DNA of 64,000 nucleotides from contig JAIELX010000032.1 of NCBI GenBank assembly GCA_019752635.1, positions 227,525-291,524 on the forward strand, read 5' to 3'. The stretch comes from Candidatus Obscuribacterales bacterium. Its GTDB lineage: Bacteria; Cyanobacteriota; Vampirovibrionia; Obscuribacterales; Obscuribacteraceae. Under the pieces are notes generated by a model. That model was not told the DNA's origin, did not search any database, and worked only from the letters and a program-made list of their open reading frames with translations. Position numbers and translations under genes: made by a program. Position 1 is the first letter of the stretch; each line of letters starts with the position of its first letter. Positions 1 to 8,609 of this stretch are shown here, one piece after another.

Positions 1-1092
1 TGTTTTTCCCGATCCGGTGACGCCGTGCAGCAACCACGGCACCACCGCCTCGCTGGAATCCGGTTCGTGCGCCAATGTAGCCAGGAGTTCTTGGCTCAGA
101 GTGTTTACAACTTTCTCTTGCGCCTTAGTCAGCGGTGGTGGTATTTCCACAGCGGATGGAAGTTGGCGTAGTGGATCGCGGATATCTTCTTCTTGCGCGA
201 TAGTTAGCACGCCCTGCTTTTCCATCTTCCTCAAGGTTTCTCGAGTAGTCTTTGCGGCTTCTAGCAGTGCAGTCAAATTGATCGAGCCACCATGAGATCG
301 AATAACATCGACGACAGCACGGTGCCTGTCGGTCGAAGCAGCTTCACCAGTCCAGATAACTTTCGAAATCAACTTAGGCGAAGATCCGGCATCCATACGG
401 CTGACAGTTTCGATGCGGCCTCTTCTTTTGAGCGAAGCAAAAGCGCGTTGAAATTGGTCGGCTCCGACTCGGCACTTATCCGCGAAACTTGCCAGAGCAA
501 TTTCACCGTCATGACGTTCCAGTGCATCGACCAGGACCTGTTCCGCAGTGTTGAGGGGTTGAAGCAGCTCCGGTGGAAGAGCAAGCATGCCTTCTTGCTG
601 AATTTCGGTACCGAGCCGCACGTATCGTTTGACGCGCGGTCCAATCGCTGAAGGTATCGCTGCAGCGATGACCTCACTGATTGTGCAGAGGTAATAATCG
701 GCAGTCCAATAGAGAAACTCGATGTAATCCTTGCCGAACAGAGGCTCGTCGTCGAGCAAATCTATGATCGACTTAATCTGGATCGGCTTGCCGGCAGAAT
801 CAGGCGCGCCGTTTAAGAGAGGGCACTCGTTCTTTACGGATACAACGAAACCGGCTACAGGGTCTTGCCGTCCAAACGGTACCAAGACACGCGATCCCGG
901 AAGAACCGCCGGCTGAAGTGATTCTGGAATGCTATAAGTGAACAGGCGATCAGCCAATTCTTGAGCGGTGCTGTCGAGAGCCACCTCAGCGTACATCTCT
1001 CGGTTGTCGGGCAAGATGGTCCTCCGTCGGAACACTTTTCCCGTGCTCAAGTACTGAGTGTATAGGTCGGAGCTTCGGAAGAACAAATTCAT
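1..1092 (-). CDS. priA: PriA primosomal replication-restart helicase, N-terminal part
   Basis: PriA reloads the replicative helicase at stalled forks. Only the first 364 residues lie in the window; the gene runs off the left edge. The N-terminal 3'-DNA-binding domain is recognisable from FTYSIP, then GSRVLVPFGRQ, and further on the segment around residues 125-145 ending in EVIAAAIP. The last visible residues, HGVTGSGKT, are the Walker A motif of the helicase core. The ATG at 1092 follows a strong AAGGGGG Shine-Dalgarno. An in-frame ATG at 996 (MYAEVALDS) aligns better with the usual PriA N-terminus, so about 32 residues could be extra. Family identity is secure; the start is less so. Confidence 0.93.
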   Translation of the reverse strand, partial: MNLFFRSSDLYTQYLSTGKVFRRRTILPDNREMYAEVALDSTAQELADRLFTYSIPESLQPAVLPGSRVLVPFGRQDPVAGFVVSVKNECPLLNGAPDSAGKPIQIKSIIDLLDDEPLFGKDYIEFLYWTADYYLCTISEVIAAAIPSAIGPRVKRYVRLGTEIQQEGMLALPPELLQPLNTAEQVLVDALERHDGEIALASFADKCRVGADQFQRAFASLKRRGRIETVSRMDAGSSPKLISKVIWTGEAASTDRHRAVVDVIRSHGGSINLTALLEAAKTTRETLRKMEKQGVLTIAQEEDIRDPLRQLPSAVEIPPPLTKAQEKVVNTLSQELLATLAHEPDSSEAVVPWLLHGVTGSGKT

Positions 1093-1400
1093 GACATCCC
1101 CCTTGCTGCATTCTTAATCGCCCGCAAAACTCCAGACCGAATGGAACTCTCGCGGCTAGGGCTTCGCCCCTTCCCGGTGGAACGCAGAACTAATTACGCT
1201 ATGACAACTGCCTTCGCCGACAGGTTGTAGACCGACAGTCTCACCCGTCAATACTATTAACGAAGAAAGCATTTCAAGAGTTCAATCGATTTGATAAAAG
1301 CTTCGCACATCCGCGGACAGCACGGCGGCATTCTCGCAAGCCTTGCATCAAGAGCCTGCAAGCAAATGCACTTATCCCGCTTGATGAGTAGTATTACCGC
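1093..1400. other. Intergenic region between HNH nuclease and priA
   Basis: About 308 bases without a convincing gene. It must hold the priA promoter and the 3' end of the HNH gene transcript, since both genes run on the minus strand. A short GC-rich inverted repeat (GGGCTTCGCCC) lies near 1158-1168. I see no tRNA, good sigma70 promoter or riboswitch in it. Confidence 0.4.
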
Positions 1401-1895
1401 TCAAGCACCAATGAGATACTTATCCCAAGCGGTTTGCCCTGAGAGGGAATGCTTCGATATTTCGAAGGACACATGGCTGGCCGGGCGCCTCGGAACAGAC
1501 AAGAGAGGCATATATGCCTCTCTTGGGGTGCGGTCGCCTTTCTTCACGTTGCATTTCAAACAGGCAGCCACAACATTGTCCCAAGCGTCCTTACCCCCTC
1601 TGGAGCGCGGCACGATGTGATCGATCGTGAGATCGTGTCTGCGGTCCCCGCAGTACTGGCAGGTGTACTCGTCTCGATGAAGGACGTTTCGCCGAGAGAG
1701 ACTAATCTCCTTGTATGGAATTTTGACGTAGGAGCGCAAGCGAATAACCGTGGGCAACGGAAAATCATTCGATACCATCTTGCCGTTATGCTCGATCTGC
1801 TCAGCTTTTCCTTTAATGAGCAAAACAACGGCTCGCCGCCAACTAGTTATATTCAAAGGCTCGTAAGATGCGTTCAGCACCAATACTTTGGACAA
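1401..1895 (-). CDS. HNH endonuclease family protein
   Basis: A 164-residue member of the stand-alone HNH nuclease family common in Cyanobacteria and Actinobacteria. The N-terminus MSKVLVLNASYEPLN is the family hallmark. The nuclease core has two zinc-knuckle pairs, CQYCG and CLKC, flanking the catalytic segment LTIDHIVPRSRGG and the N of DNVVAAC. Cellular role is unknown for this family; DNA nicking or repair is the usual guess. The start is TTG at 1895, supported by an AGGTG Shine-Dalgarno about 7 bases upstream and by family alignment. It is in the same direction as priA, 308 bases away, so co-transcription is uncertain. Confidence 0.9.
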   Translation of the reverse strand: MSKVLVLNASYEPLNITSWRRAVVLLIKGKAEQIEHNGKMVSNDFPLPTVIRLRSYVKIPYKEISLSRRNVLHRDEYTCQYCGDRRHDLTIDHIVPRSRGGKDAWDNVVAACLKCNVKKGDRTPREAYMPLLSVPRRPASHVSFEISKHSLSGQTAWDKYLIGA

Positions 1896-2246
1896 GTCAA
1901 AACACCTACTTCATAAAATCAAAATTGAGTATCCTTCCGAAAGGCGCATGAGCACCTGCTTATCTTTGTACGATCTCTTGGACACCGCCCGGCGGTCAAC
2001 GCACCCCTTTTTAAGTAATTCTTTACGTTGTTACATTATAACGACGAAACGGTGCATTTGTCCACAAATCGCGCCCGTACAGGTTCTTGTGCTACAATGA
2101 CCCAACTGCCTGGACGGCATGAACAGGACTTTGTTGCCTGTGTTTCCAGCGAACTGCGCAAGCGGCTTGCCTGCGCGGAATCCAGTGAATTTTCAGTTCA
2201 GGTTTTTGCACGAATTTTTCGTTTATCGGAGGAGAGTTAGACAGCC
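1896..2246 (+). promoter_or_regulatory. rpsB upstream region with extended -10 and structured leader
   Basis: This 351-base region separates the divergent HNH gene and rpsB. A TGCTACAAT extended -10 box lies at 2090-2098, which would give a leader of roughly 140 bases before rpsB. I see no good -35 at 17 bases, so an extended -10 promoter is the best reading. Within the leader, 2156-2176 can fold (GCG and CAAG pairing with CTTG and CGC around a CGG loop). Ribosomal protein S2 often autoregulates through its leader, so a control element here is plausible but inferred. Confidence 0.45.
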
Positions 2247-3071
2247 TTGCCAGTAGCATCGATGAAACAATTGTTGGAAGCCGGCGTTCACTTCGGACAC
2301 CAGACTCGTCGCTGGAACCCGAAGATGCGGCCGTATATCTATGGCGAGCGTAACGGCATTTACATCATAGATTTGGAGCAAACTTCCAAAGCACTCGATA
2401 AAGCTTGCGAGTTTATGCGAAAGGCTGCCGCCGAACGAAAGAACATCGTTTTTGTCGGCACTAAGAAACAAGCGGCCGAGATCGTTGAAGAAGAAGCGCT
2501 ACGTTGCAATGCCCATTTCGTCAACCGTCGCTGGTTGGGCGGAATGCTCACCAACTTCGAAACAATCCGCTTGCGCATCAACCGCTTGAAAGAGCTTGAA
2601 GAAATGCGGGACACCGGCGAGTTCTATCGCCGCCCCAAGAAAGAAGTAGCAGTACTAAATAGAGAACTGACAAAACTAGAGAAGTCTCTCGGTGGAATCA
2701 AAACCATGCGTGGACGTCCTGACATTCTCTTTGTTATCGACCAGAAGCGTGAACTTAACGCCGTCTGCGAAGCCCGCAAAATTGGGCTCACCGTCGCCGG
2801 TATTATAGACACGAACTGCGATCCCGAAGGAATTGACTATGTCATTCCAGGGAACGACGACTCAATCCGCTCAATCAAATTGCTGTGCGGAAAGATAGCC
2901 GATTCAATCATTGAAGGTAAGCAAGGCAAAGTTGAAACACACGTTCGCCAAACCGAAGATGATTGGAAGCCCGATACGAAGGCTCCGGCAGGCGTTGCAG
3001 CAGGTGGTCGTGGACAAGACGAAGCAGCAGCTGCGGCGGAAGGCGGAGAAGCCCCTTCGCAACCGGCGTAA
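2247..3071 (+). CDS. rpsB: 30S ribosomal protein S2
   Basis: Small-subunit ribosomal protein S2, 274 residues, needed for assembly of S1 onto the 30S subunit. The diagnostic N-terminal sequence LLEAGVHFGHQTRRWNPKM is intact, followed by NGIYIIDLEQT, the FVGTKKQA motif, the RWLGGMLTNF motif and PDILFVID. The last 30 or so residues form an Ala/Gly/Glu-rich tail beyond the usual end of about 240 residues. The start is a TTG at 2247, 10 bases after the GGAGGAG Shine-Dalgarno, matching the usual short MxVxSMK extension; the ATG at 2262 would drop those residues. First gene of the rpsB-tsf-pyrH-frr order that is conserved in many bacteria. Confidence 0.97.
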   Translation: MPVASMKQLLEAGVHFGHQTRRWNPKMRPYIYGERNGIYIIDLEQTSKALDKACEFMRKAAAERKNIVFVGTKKQAAEIVEEEALRCNAHFVNRRWLGGMLTNFETIRLRINRLKELEEMRDTGEFYRRPKKEVAVLNRELTKLEKSLGGIKTMRGRPDILFVIDQKRELNAVCEARKIGLTVAGIIDTNCDPEGIDYVIPGNDDSIRSIKLLCGKIADSIIEGKQGKVETHVRQTEDDWKPDTKAPAGVAAGGRGQDEAAAAAEGGEAPSQPA

Positions 3072-3149
3072 TCTGATTCGTTTATAAGTTCATAAAGCAC
3101 TGTAAAGCGAAAAACTGCTCATATTCAAAACCGGCACGAAGCTATGAGG

Positions 3150-3187
3150 AAACGACTTGTTTCCGGCTTCTGCCGGGAGCGTCGTTT
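3150..3187 (+). promoter_or_regulatory. Hairpin between rpsB and tsf
   Basis: AAACGAC at 3150-3156 pairs perfectly with GTCGTTT at 3181-3187, and inside it CCGGC (3163-3167) pairs with GCCGG (3172-3176) around a TTCT loop. No long T-run follows, so this looks more like an attenuator, processing site or RNA stabiliser than a full terminator. It would allow different expression of S2 and EF-Ts. Function is inferred. Confidence 0.5.
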
Positions 3188-3248
3188 GTTTCGGCGTTCA
3201 TATCGCAATTGACATCCACTCAGAGGAGCTTAGAAGGAGAAAATGCAG

Positions 3249-4145
3249 ATGGTAGAAATATCGGCGTCTATGGTGAAAGATCTGCGCGAGAAGTCCGGCG
3301 CCGCCATGATGGACTGCAAGAAAGCTCTGGTGGAGAGCCAAGGAGATTTCGAAAAAGCATTCGAATGGCTGCGTCAAAAGGGAATCGCTCAGGCTTCGAA
3401 AAAGTCATCACGCGCCGCCTCGGAAGGCCTGGTTGTCGGAAAACTCAGCGCAGACAACAAGCGCGCCGCAATTATCGAATTAAACTGCGAAACCGACTTT
3501 GTCGCTCGCAACGAACAGTTTCAAGGATTCGCCAGCCAATTGGCCGAACTGGCGCTGGAGCACAAGACAACGTCAGTTGACGCTTTACTGAATCAGAAGC
3601 ACGGCAACGAGACGGTTAACGCATTGCTCACGGAAAAAGTTTCCACTATCGGTGAGAACTTGGTTCTGCGTCGGGTTGACTATGTCGAAGTTACCGGACA
3701 CGGCGTCATCGGCTTGTACATCCACGCTGTCGGCGGGAAGCTCGGCGCAGTAGTTGCGTTGGAAGCCAATCGCGAAGCAGCAGCAGAAGATCTGACCGCC
3801 ACCGCGCGTGATATCGCTATGCACATCGTCTCTTCCAAGCCTCAATTCATAGACCGTTCGGAGATTCCGGCCGAAGTAATCGAAAACGAGCGCCGAATCG
3901 AAGCAGGAAAAGAAGATCTGGCGAAAAAGCCGGCAGACATTCGTGAGAAGATCGTAACCGGACGGGTTGACAAGATTATCGGCGAGCGCGTTCTTGTCGA
4001 ACAAGATTTTGTCAAAGACCCGAGCCGCAAGGTTTCGCAAGTTCTTAAAGTAAAACCGGACCTCGAATTGAAACCGGTTTCTTTCAAGCTCTACATCCTC
4101 GGCGCGCAAGATGACGCGCCGTCCGGCGAAACCAACGGACACTAA
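3249..4145 (+). CDS. tsf: Translation elongation factor Ts
   Basis: EF-Ts, the nucleotide exchange factor that regenerates EF-Tu-GTP. The 298-residue protein begins with the family sequence MVEISASMVKDLREKSG, then the contact motif MMDCKKAL and the paired dimerisation segments (ELNCETDFVARN; DIAMHIVSSKP; VLVEQDFVKD near the end). The start chosen is the ATG at 3249, 9 bases from the AAGGAG Shine-Dalgarno and aligned with other EF-Ts proteins. An ATG at 3243, only 3 bases from that site, would add two residues. It lies 177 bases after rpsB, separated by a hairpin, and is followed by a clear terminator, so rpsB-tsf is probably one unit. Confidence 0.97.
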   Translation: MVEISASMVKDLREKSGAAMMDCKKALVESQGDFEKAFEWLRQKGIAQASKKSSRAASEGLVVGKLSADNKRAAIIELNCETDFVARNEQFQGFASQLAELALEHKTTSVDALLNQKHGNETVNALLTEKVSTIGENLVLRRVDYVEVTGHGVIGLYIHAVGGKLGAVVALEANREAAAEDLTATARDIAMHIVSSKPQFIDRSEIPAEVIENERRIEAGKEDLAKKPADIREKIVTGRVDKIIGERVLVEQDFVKDPSRKVSQVLKVKPDLELKPVSFKLYILGAQDDAPSGETNGH

Positions 4146-4172
4146 GGCCGTATTCGCGTCAAAAATGCTCGA

Positions 4173-4204
4173 GGTCCGCGCTGTCAAAACGGCGCGGACC
4201 TTTT
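4173..4204 (+). terminator. Rho-independent terminator after tsf
   Basis: GGTCCGCGC at 4173-4181 pairs with GCGCGGACC at 4192-4200, a perfect 9-bp GC-rich stem, followed directly by TTTTCTC. It should end rpsB-tsf transcripts and means pyrH has its own promoter. Confidence 0.88.
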
Positions 4205-4270
4205 CTCAGCAACGGTGCACAGAAGCGCTTCGATATATGCCGGATAGGTTTTGCAAATGCAAAAGAGATG

Positions 4271-4291
4271 TGTAGACCGGAATGGTCTACA
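4271..4291 (+). promoter_or_regulatory. Perfect inverted repeat upstream of pyrH
   Basis: TGTAGACC (4271-4278) and GGTCTACA (4284-4291) form a perfect 8-bp inverted repeat around GGAAT, about 115 bases before pyrH. It could be an operator or an RNA hairpin in the pyrH leader. It is followed by AAAAG rather than a T-run, so it is not a plus-strand terminator. Confidence 0.35.
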
Positions 4292-4404
4292 AAAGCTTTA
4301 CGACGGTCTTTCGAGCTTTTTACCTTTGTCGAGATACAGTAAATGTTTGAAGCTATCAAAGGCGTTATGATCCGAACTGTTGGCTATAGAAAGACATTTA
4401 CCAC

Positions 4405-5139
4405 ATGCCCACAGATTGTAAATACCGGCGAATCCTGCTTAAACTAAGCGGTGAAGCCCTCATGGGCGATGCAAAGTTCGGGATCGATCCCGAAGTGATC
4501 GGCGGCATAGCCGATGACCTTCGTAACGCTCACTCAATGGGAGTGCAAGTCGCCGTCGTAGTAGGGGGCGGGAACATATTCCGCGGCGTTCAGGGTTCCG
4601 CCTGGGGAATGGACAAAGCCGCAGCCGATTATGTCGGCATGCTCGCTACGATCATGAACGCCCTGCTTCTCCAGGAAGTCCTCAACTCGAAGGGTGTCGA
4701 GACACGAGTGCAAACGGCCATTGCCATGCCGGAAATCGCAGAACCCTTTATTCGGTTACGTGCCATCCGGCACTTGCAAAAGGGTCGCATCGTCATATTC
4801 GGTGGTGGCACAGGAAATCCCCACGTAACTACCGATACGGCCTCTGCGCTTCGCGCTGCTGAAATCAAGGCAGATGCCATTTTGATGGCAAAAAATAGAA
4901 TTGATGGCATATACAACGACGATCCACGAACAAACCCTAACGCAAAGAAAATCGAGAACATCAGTTTCGATGAACTTATTCGGCAGGGATACAAAGTAAT
5001 GGATGCCGCTGCAGTTTCATTGTGTCAGCAGAACAACATTCCTATAGTGGTGTTCGATTTTGCCAGAAAAGGCAGCATTGAAGAGATCATCACTGGCGTC
5101 AAAGTCGGAACATTGGTTGGTGCAGGAGCAGGGGGATAA
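4405..5139 (+). CDS. pyrH: Uridylate kinase (UMP kinase)
   Basis: Hexameric bacterial UMP kinase of the amino-acid kinase fold. It phosphorylates UMP to UDP with ATP, feeding UTP and CTP synthesis. At 244 residues it has normal length. Visible motifs are ILLKLSGEALMG (phosphate loop), VVVGGGNIFRG, the GGGTGNPHVTTDTA segment, DGIYNDDPRTNPNAKK and the C-terminal NIPIVVFDF. No convincing Shine-Dalgarno precedes the ATG, but the N-terminus aligns well with other PyrH proteins. Only three bases separate its stop from frr, so the two are translationally coupled. Confidence 0.97.
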   Translation: MPTDCKYRRILLKLSGEALMGDAKFGIDPEVIGGIADDLRNAHSMGVQVAVVVGGGNIFRGVQGSAWGMDKAAADYVGMLATIMNALLLQEVLNSKGVETRVQTAIAMPEIAEPFIRLRAIRHLQKGRIVIFGGGTGNPHVTTDTASALRAAEIKADAILMAKNRIDGIYNDDPRTNPNAKKIENISFDELIRQGYKVMDAAAVSLCQQNNIPIVVFDFARKGSIEEIITGVKVGTLVGAGAGG

Positions 5140-5142
5140 GGA

Positions 5143-5700
5143 ATGGCTACCACTGAAGTGTTGTCTTCCGCGGAAGAGCACATGAAGAAGGCAGTTGAAC
5201 AACTGAAAAAGGAATTCCAAACGGTTAGGACAGGCCGCGCAAATCCGGCGCTGCTAGACCGTGTGGAAGTGGAGTACTACGGCAGTGCTCAAAGTATGAA
5301 AAACGTCGCCAACATCACCGTGCCTGATGCGCGAACGTTGGTTATAGCCCCCTACGAAAAATCTTTGCTCAAAGAAATCGAGAAAGCGATAACCAACTCC
5401 GGCTTGGGTCTGACGCCTAACAGTGATGGCGCCGTGATTCGTATTGTCATTCCGGCGCTAACCGAAGAACGTCGAAAAGACCTGACCAAACTTGTTCGCA
5501 AGTATGCGGAAGAATCGCGAGTGTCCATCAGAAACATCCGTGGTGGAGCCAGAGATGATTTGAAAAAGATGAAAGGCAAGGAAGTTTCCGAGGACGAACT
5601 GAAGCGTCAGGAAGAGAACTTGCAGAAGTTAACCGACAAGTATGTCAAAGAAGTAGACAAACTTGTGGAACTCAAGGAAGCTGAAGTCATGGAGGTTTAA
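5143..5700 (+). CDS. frr: Ribosome recycling factor
   Basis: RRF, which together with EF-G splits post-termination ribosomes. The length of 185 residues is exactly typical. Family signatures include the N-terminal helix ending LKKEFQTVRTGRANPALLD, the VPDARTLVIAPYEKS segment, IRIVIPALTEERRKDL and VSIRNIRGGARDDLKK. The Shine-Dalgarno (GGGGGATAAGG) overlaps the pyrH stop codon. Its own stop is 3 bases from the glmS start, giving a tight pyrH-frr-glmS operon. Confidence 0.98.
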   Translation: MATTEVLSSAEEHMKKAVEQLKKEFQTVRTGRANPALLDRVEVEYYGSAQSMKNVANITVPDARTLVIAPYEKSLLKEIEKAITNSGLGLTPNSDGAVIRIVIPALTEERRKDLTKLVRKYAEESRVSIRNIRGGARDDLKKMKGKEVSEDELKRQEENLQKLTDKYVKEVDKLVELKEAEVMEV

Positions 5701-5703
5701 CCC

Positions 5704-7566
5704 ATGTGTGGAATCGTCGGATACCTGGGAATTTCTAAGGCTGCGCCAGTTCTGCTGTCAGAATTGCGCTGCCTGGAATACCGCGGATATGATTCGGCGG
5801 GAGTTGCAGTAATCGAGGACGGAAGGCTCGCCGTATTAAAGGCTGCCGGAAAACTCTCTAATCTGGAAACCTTGCTGACCGATGTCCAACCAAGCGCAAC
5901 TGTCGGAATCGGACACACTCGATGGGCCACCCATGGCGTGCCGAACGATCAGAACGCTCACCCCCACCTGGACTGTACGTCGACTCTGGCGATTGTGCAC
6001 AACGGTATCATCGAAAACTATTTGGAGCTTCGCGAAGAATTGACCGCAGCAGGTCATGCTTTCAGCTCCGAAACCGATACCGAAGTTGTTGCTCACTTGA
6101 TAGAAGATGAGCTGAAACACAATCAAGACGATATGCTGCTGGGTATCCGCAAAGCGGTTCAACGATTGAAGGGTGCCTACGCACTGGGTATCGTCAGCCA
6201 AAAGCATCCAAACACAATATATGCAGTGAACCACCATTACTCGCTGGCAGTAGGTTTGGGAGACAACGAAAGCTACCTCGCCTCAGACAGCGTAGCAGTC
6301 TGCCAATACACGAAAAAAGTACTTCGTCTTGCACAAAGCGAGATTGCAGAAATCACAACAGCCGGTGCTCGATTGTTCTCCTTTGCGGGAGTCGAGGTAA
6401 AGCGCAATCCTGTATCCATGGACAGCACACAGTTTGTGATGGACAAGCAAGGACACAAGCACTTCTTGCTGAAAGAGATTCACGAACAGCCTGTAGTGCT
6501 GCGTCGAACAATCGGAAAGTACCTGATCCATCCGGGCAAGCCCATCAACTTTGCGGGTGTTTCCGACCATGGAAGTTATTCGGCTCGCTTCTCCGACGAA
6601 GAGTTGAAAAGAATTGAGCGAATTAAGATTGTTGCTTGCGGAACTGCTTTCCATGCAGGTCTTGTCGGCAAATACATAATCGAAGAGCTCTGCGGCATAC
6701 CTGTTGATGTTGAAACAGCTTCGGAAGCACGCTCGAGAAGACAGCTGGTAGACGAAAAAACGCTAGCTATCGCAGTGAGCCAATCCGGTGAAACAGCGGA
6801 CACCTTGTCCGCAATCGGAGAGGCAAAAAACAAAGGCGCAATAGTCCTGGGCATCACAAACCGCCCGGATTCGCATTTGTCGCTTCTGTGCCCGCACCTG
6901 CTTGTCACCGAATGTGGTATCGAAGTCTCAGTAGCTGCGACCAAGACCTTCACAGCGCAAGTAGCATGTTTCTACCTTCTGGCCATCTACCTGGCCGAAC
7001 GCAAGGGACTGCTCCCGGAAGACAGAATATTTGCATTGAAAGCCGAACTGCTTCGCACTCCGGCGTTGATCGAACGTATTCTGGCATCGCAAGAAGAAAT
7101 TCGCGAAAAGTCCATCGCCTACAGTGATGCGCAAGGAATGATGTTCATCGGTCGAGGCGTGCACTATCCAGTAGCACTGGAAGGAGCGCTCAAGCTGAAA
7201 GAACTCAGCTACATCCACGCATCAGGTTATGCGGCCGGGGAAATGAAACACGGACCGATCGCAGTGCTGGATGAAAAAGTGCCTTGCCTGACAATGGTGA
7301 TTCCGGGAACGGTTTATGAAAAGACCCTCTCGAACGCTCAAGAAGCCAAAGCCCGCAAAGCCAGAATGATTGCCGTAGCGGTTGAAGGCGACGAGCTCGT
7401 CGGAAAAACTTTCGAGACAGTTTTCTCGATTCCGCCCGTCAGCGAGTTTTTCAGCCCGTTGATCAGCGTTGTTCCACTGCAACTGATGTCCGCATTCATC
7501 GCTGATCATCTCGGCAAAGATGTGGACCAGCCACGAAATCTGGCAAAGTCAGTTACTGTCGAATAG
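5704..7566 (+). CDS. glmS: Glutamine-fructose-6-phosphate aminotransferase (isomerizing)
   Basis: Makes glucosamine-6-phosphate from fructose-6-phosphate and glutamine, the first step toward UDP-GlcNAc for peptidoglycan and lipopolysaccharide. The protein has 620 residues. The N-terminal glutaminase uses Cys2 (MCGIVGYLG) with HTRWATHG and HNGIIENY. Two SIS sugar-isomerase domains follow (ACGTAFHAG with VSQSGETADT; GRGVHYPVALEGALKLKE), and the C-terminus NLAKSVTVE is canonical. A GGAGG Shine-Dalgarno lies inside the end of frr. With only 3 bases between genes there is no room for a glmS ribozyme. Linkage to pyrH-frr couples amino-sugar supply to nucleotide and translation genes here. Confidence 0.98.
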   Translation: MCGIVGYLGISKAAPVLLSELRCLEYRGYDSAGVAVIEDGRLAVLKAAGKLSNLETLLTDVQPSATVGIGHTRWATHGVPNDQNAHPHLDCTSTLAIVHNGIIENYLELREELTAAGHAFSSETDTEVVAHLIEDELKHNQDDMLLGIRKAVQRLKGAYALGIVSQKHPNTIYAVNHHYSLAVGLGDNESYLASDSVAVCQYTKKVLRLAQSEIAEITTAGARLFSFAGVEVKRNPVSMDSTQFVMDKQGHKHFLLKEIHEQPVVLRRTIGKYLIHPGKPINFAGVSDHGSYSARFSDEELKRIERIKIVACGTAFHAGLVGKYIIEELCGIPVDVETASEARSRRQLVDEKTLAIAVSQSGETADTLSAIGEAKNKGAIVLGITNRPDSHLSLLCPHLLVTECGIEVSVAATKTFTAQVACFYLLAIYLAERKGLLPEDRIFALKAELLRTPALIERILASQEEIREKSIAYSDAQGMMFIGRGVHYPVALEGALKLKELSYIHASGYAAGEMKHGPIAVLDEKVPCLTMVIPGTVYEKTLSNAQEAKARKARMIAVAVEGDELVGKTFETVFSIPPVSEFFSPLISVVPLQLMSAFIADHLGKDVDQPRNLAKSVTVE

Positions 7567-7592
7567 TCGCACAAACCAACAATCTAAGAGTC

Positions 7593-7625
7593 AAAACGGA
7601 CCGAGGAACACTTGGTCCGTTTTTC
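7593..7625 (+). terminator. Rho-independent terminator after glmS
   Basis: AAAACGGACC (7593-7602) pairs with GGTCCGTTTT (7614-7623) around an 11-base loop, and the T-run continues to 7624. The A-rich start of the stem means it can also act on the convergent minus-strand gene that ends at 7635. Confidence 0.9.
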
Positions 7626-7634
7626 GTGACCGGT

Positions 7635-8345
7635 TTACTTGCAGTCAGCTTCGCAGCATTTTTGCGCAGCTTGGCGAATATCGTCCAGATGAATCTCCGA
7701 TTCGGATCGCTGGGATTCTCCGGATTTATTGGAGCCGTCGATCATCTCAGTGCAAGCCATTCCCGCTATGACGAAATCGCCGGCGGCAAACGCGCTTTCC
7801 ATGACTTTCTTCTGCTCCTGGCCAGCCAAGTCTGCGCAGTGGCCGGAGTCATGAACGTGAATGTGGGCACTACTATGAAAAGCATGAGCCCAATTCTTGC
7901 GAGCGAGAAATTCTTCGGTTCTGGCTGTCCACCACTTGTTGGAAGACTCTTGCCCGCCCAAAGCGCGAACAAAATCGCCAGTAATGTGCAACCTCTCCCA
8001 CGAGGCGGCACTGCCATCGAATGTGGTGACAGAAAGGAACTGCAATCCAGCCAGTGCAAGAACCGGCAGAGGCAAGCAAAGAGCAGTTTGCCTGATCACT
8101 CGTTGCGTTGAGGGCTTGAAGCCGCTAGCTGTGTAGCCGTAACGGCTCAGCGCTACGGGCATTACAGCTACGGTCAGTAAACCGTAGCCCAATGCAGCCA
8201 AACCCAGAATCTGAAGGGCGGAGGTTGGTTCGGAAGGTGACCAGGAGCTGTATAAATAGATTGATGCAACAGCGGATATCGCAAAGTAACCCAGTGAAAG
8301 AAGACCCGAAAATGGGGAGCAAGCGTGCGGCGATGTTTTTATCAT
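7635..8345 (-). CDS. Unrecognised membrane protein with His/Cys-rich C-terminus
   Basis: I do not recognise this 236-residue protein. Three hydrophobic helices are visible: around residues 14-32 (LGYFAISAVASIYLY), 45-68 (LGLAALGYGLLTVAVM) and 88-106 (ALCLPLPVLALAGLQFL). After them comes a soluble part with a striking histidine cluster, HAFHSSAHIHVHDSGHC, and a terminal CCEADC. This could bind a metal, but that is inference. The start is uncertain: the ATG at 8345 was chosen; in-frame ATGs at 8372 and 8384 and a TTG at 8399 would lengthen it. It stands alone, convergent with glmS. Confidence 0.6.
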   Translation of the reverse strand: MIKTSPHACSPFSGLLSLGYFAISAVASIYLYSSWSPSEPTSALQILGLAALGYGLLTVAVMPVALSRYGYTASGFKPSTQRVIRQTALCLPLPVLALAGLQFLSVTTFDGSAASWERLHITGDFVRALGGQESSNKWWTARTEEFLARKNWAHAFHSSAHIHVHDSGHCADLAGQEQKKVMESAFAAGDFVIAGMACTEMIDGSNKSGESQRSESEIHLDDIRQAAQKCCEADCK

Positions 8346-8609
8346 GGTAATTCCGGTCGGGGCACCCGCCATGATATTTTGCATCACGAAAGATGTCAAG
8401 CCCGCCGATTTTCATGCACAGTTTTGTCGCCGAGCAGAAGCTATACCACGGCGAATCGCGCCAACCTCCGTTTCTGGAATATTCGGGCAAATCCCGCACC
8501 AGTAGCCCCGGCAGTCCGTTGAATCGCTAAAGCGTCGCCGATTCCCCGGAATCAGGCGCAAGTTGATGCTAAGGCGACGTTATCCAGCCAAACAAGTCGC
8601 TGAAACAGC

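Noticed and set aside
1449..1916. Long plus-strand open frame opposite the HNH gene
   Set aside because: It has no family match and mirrors the HNH codons; the minus-strand frame has clear HNH motifs and a ribosome site.
3208..3235. TTGACA just upstream of tsf
   Set aside because: No -10 at proper spacing; the site sits within the tsf ribosome-binding area.
5701..5703. Possible glmS ribozyme upstream of glmS
   Set aside because: Only 3 bases separate frr and glmS and no ribozyme core is seen.
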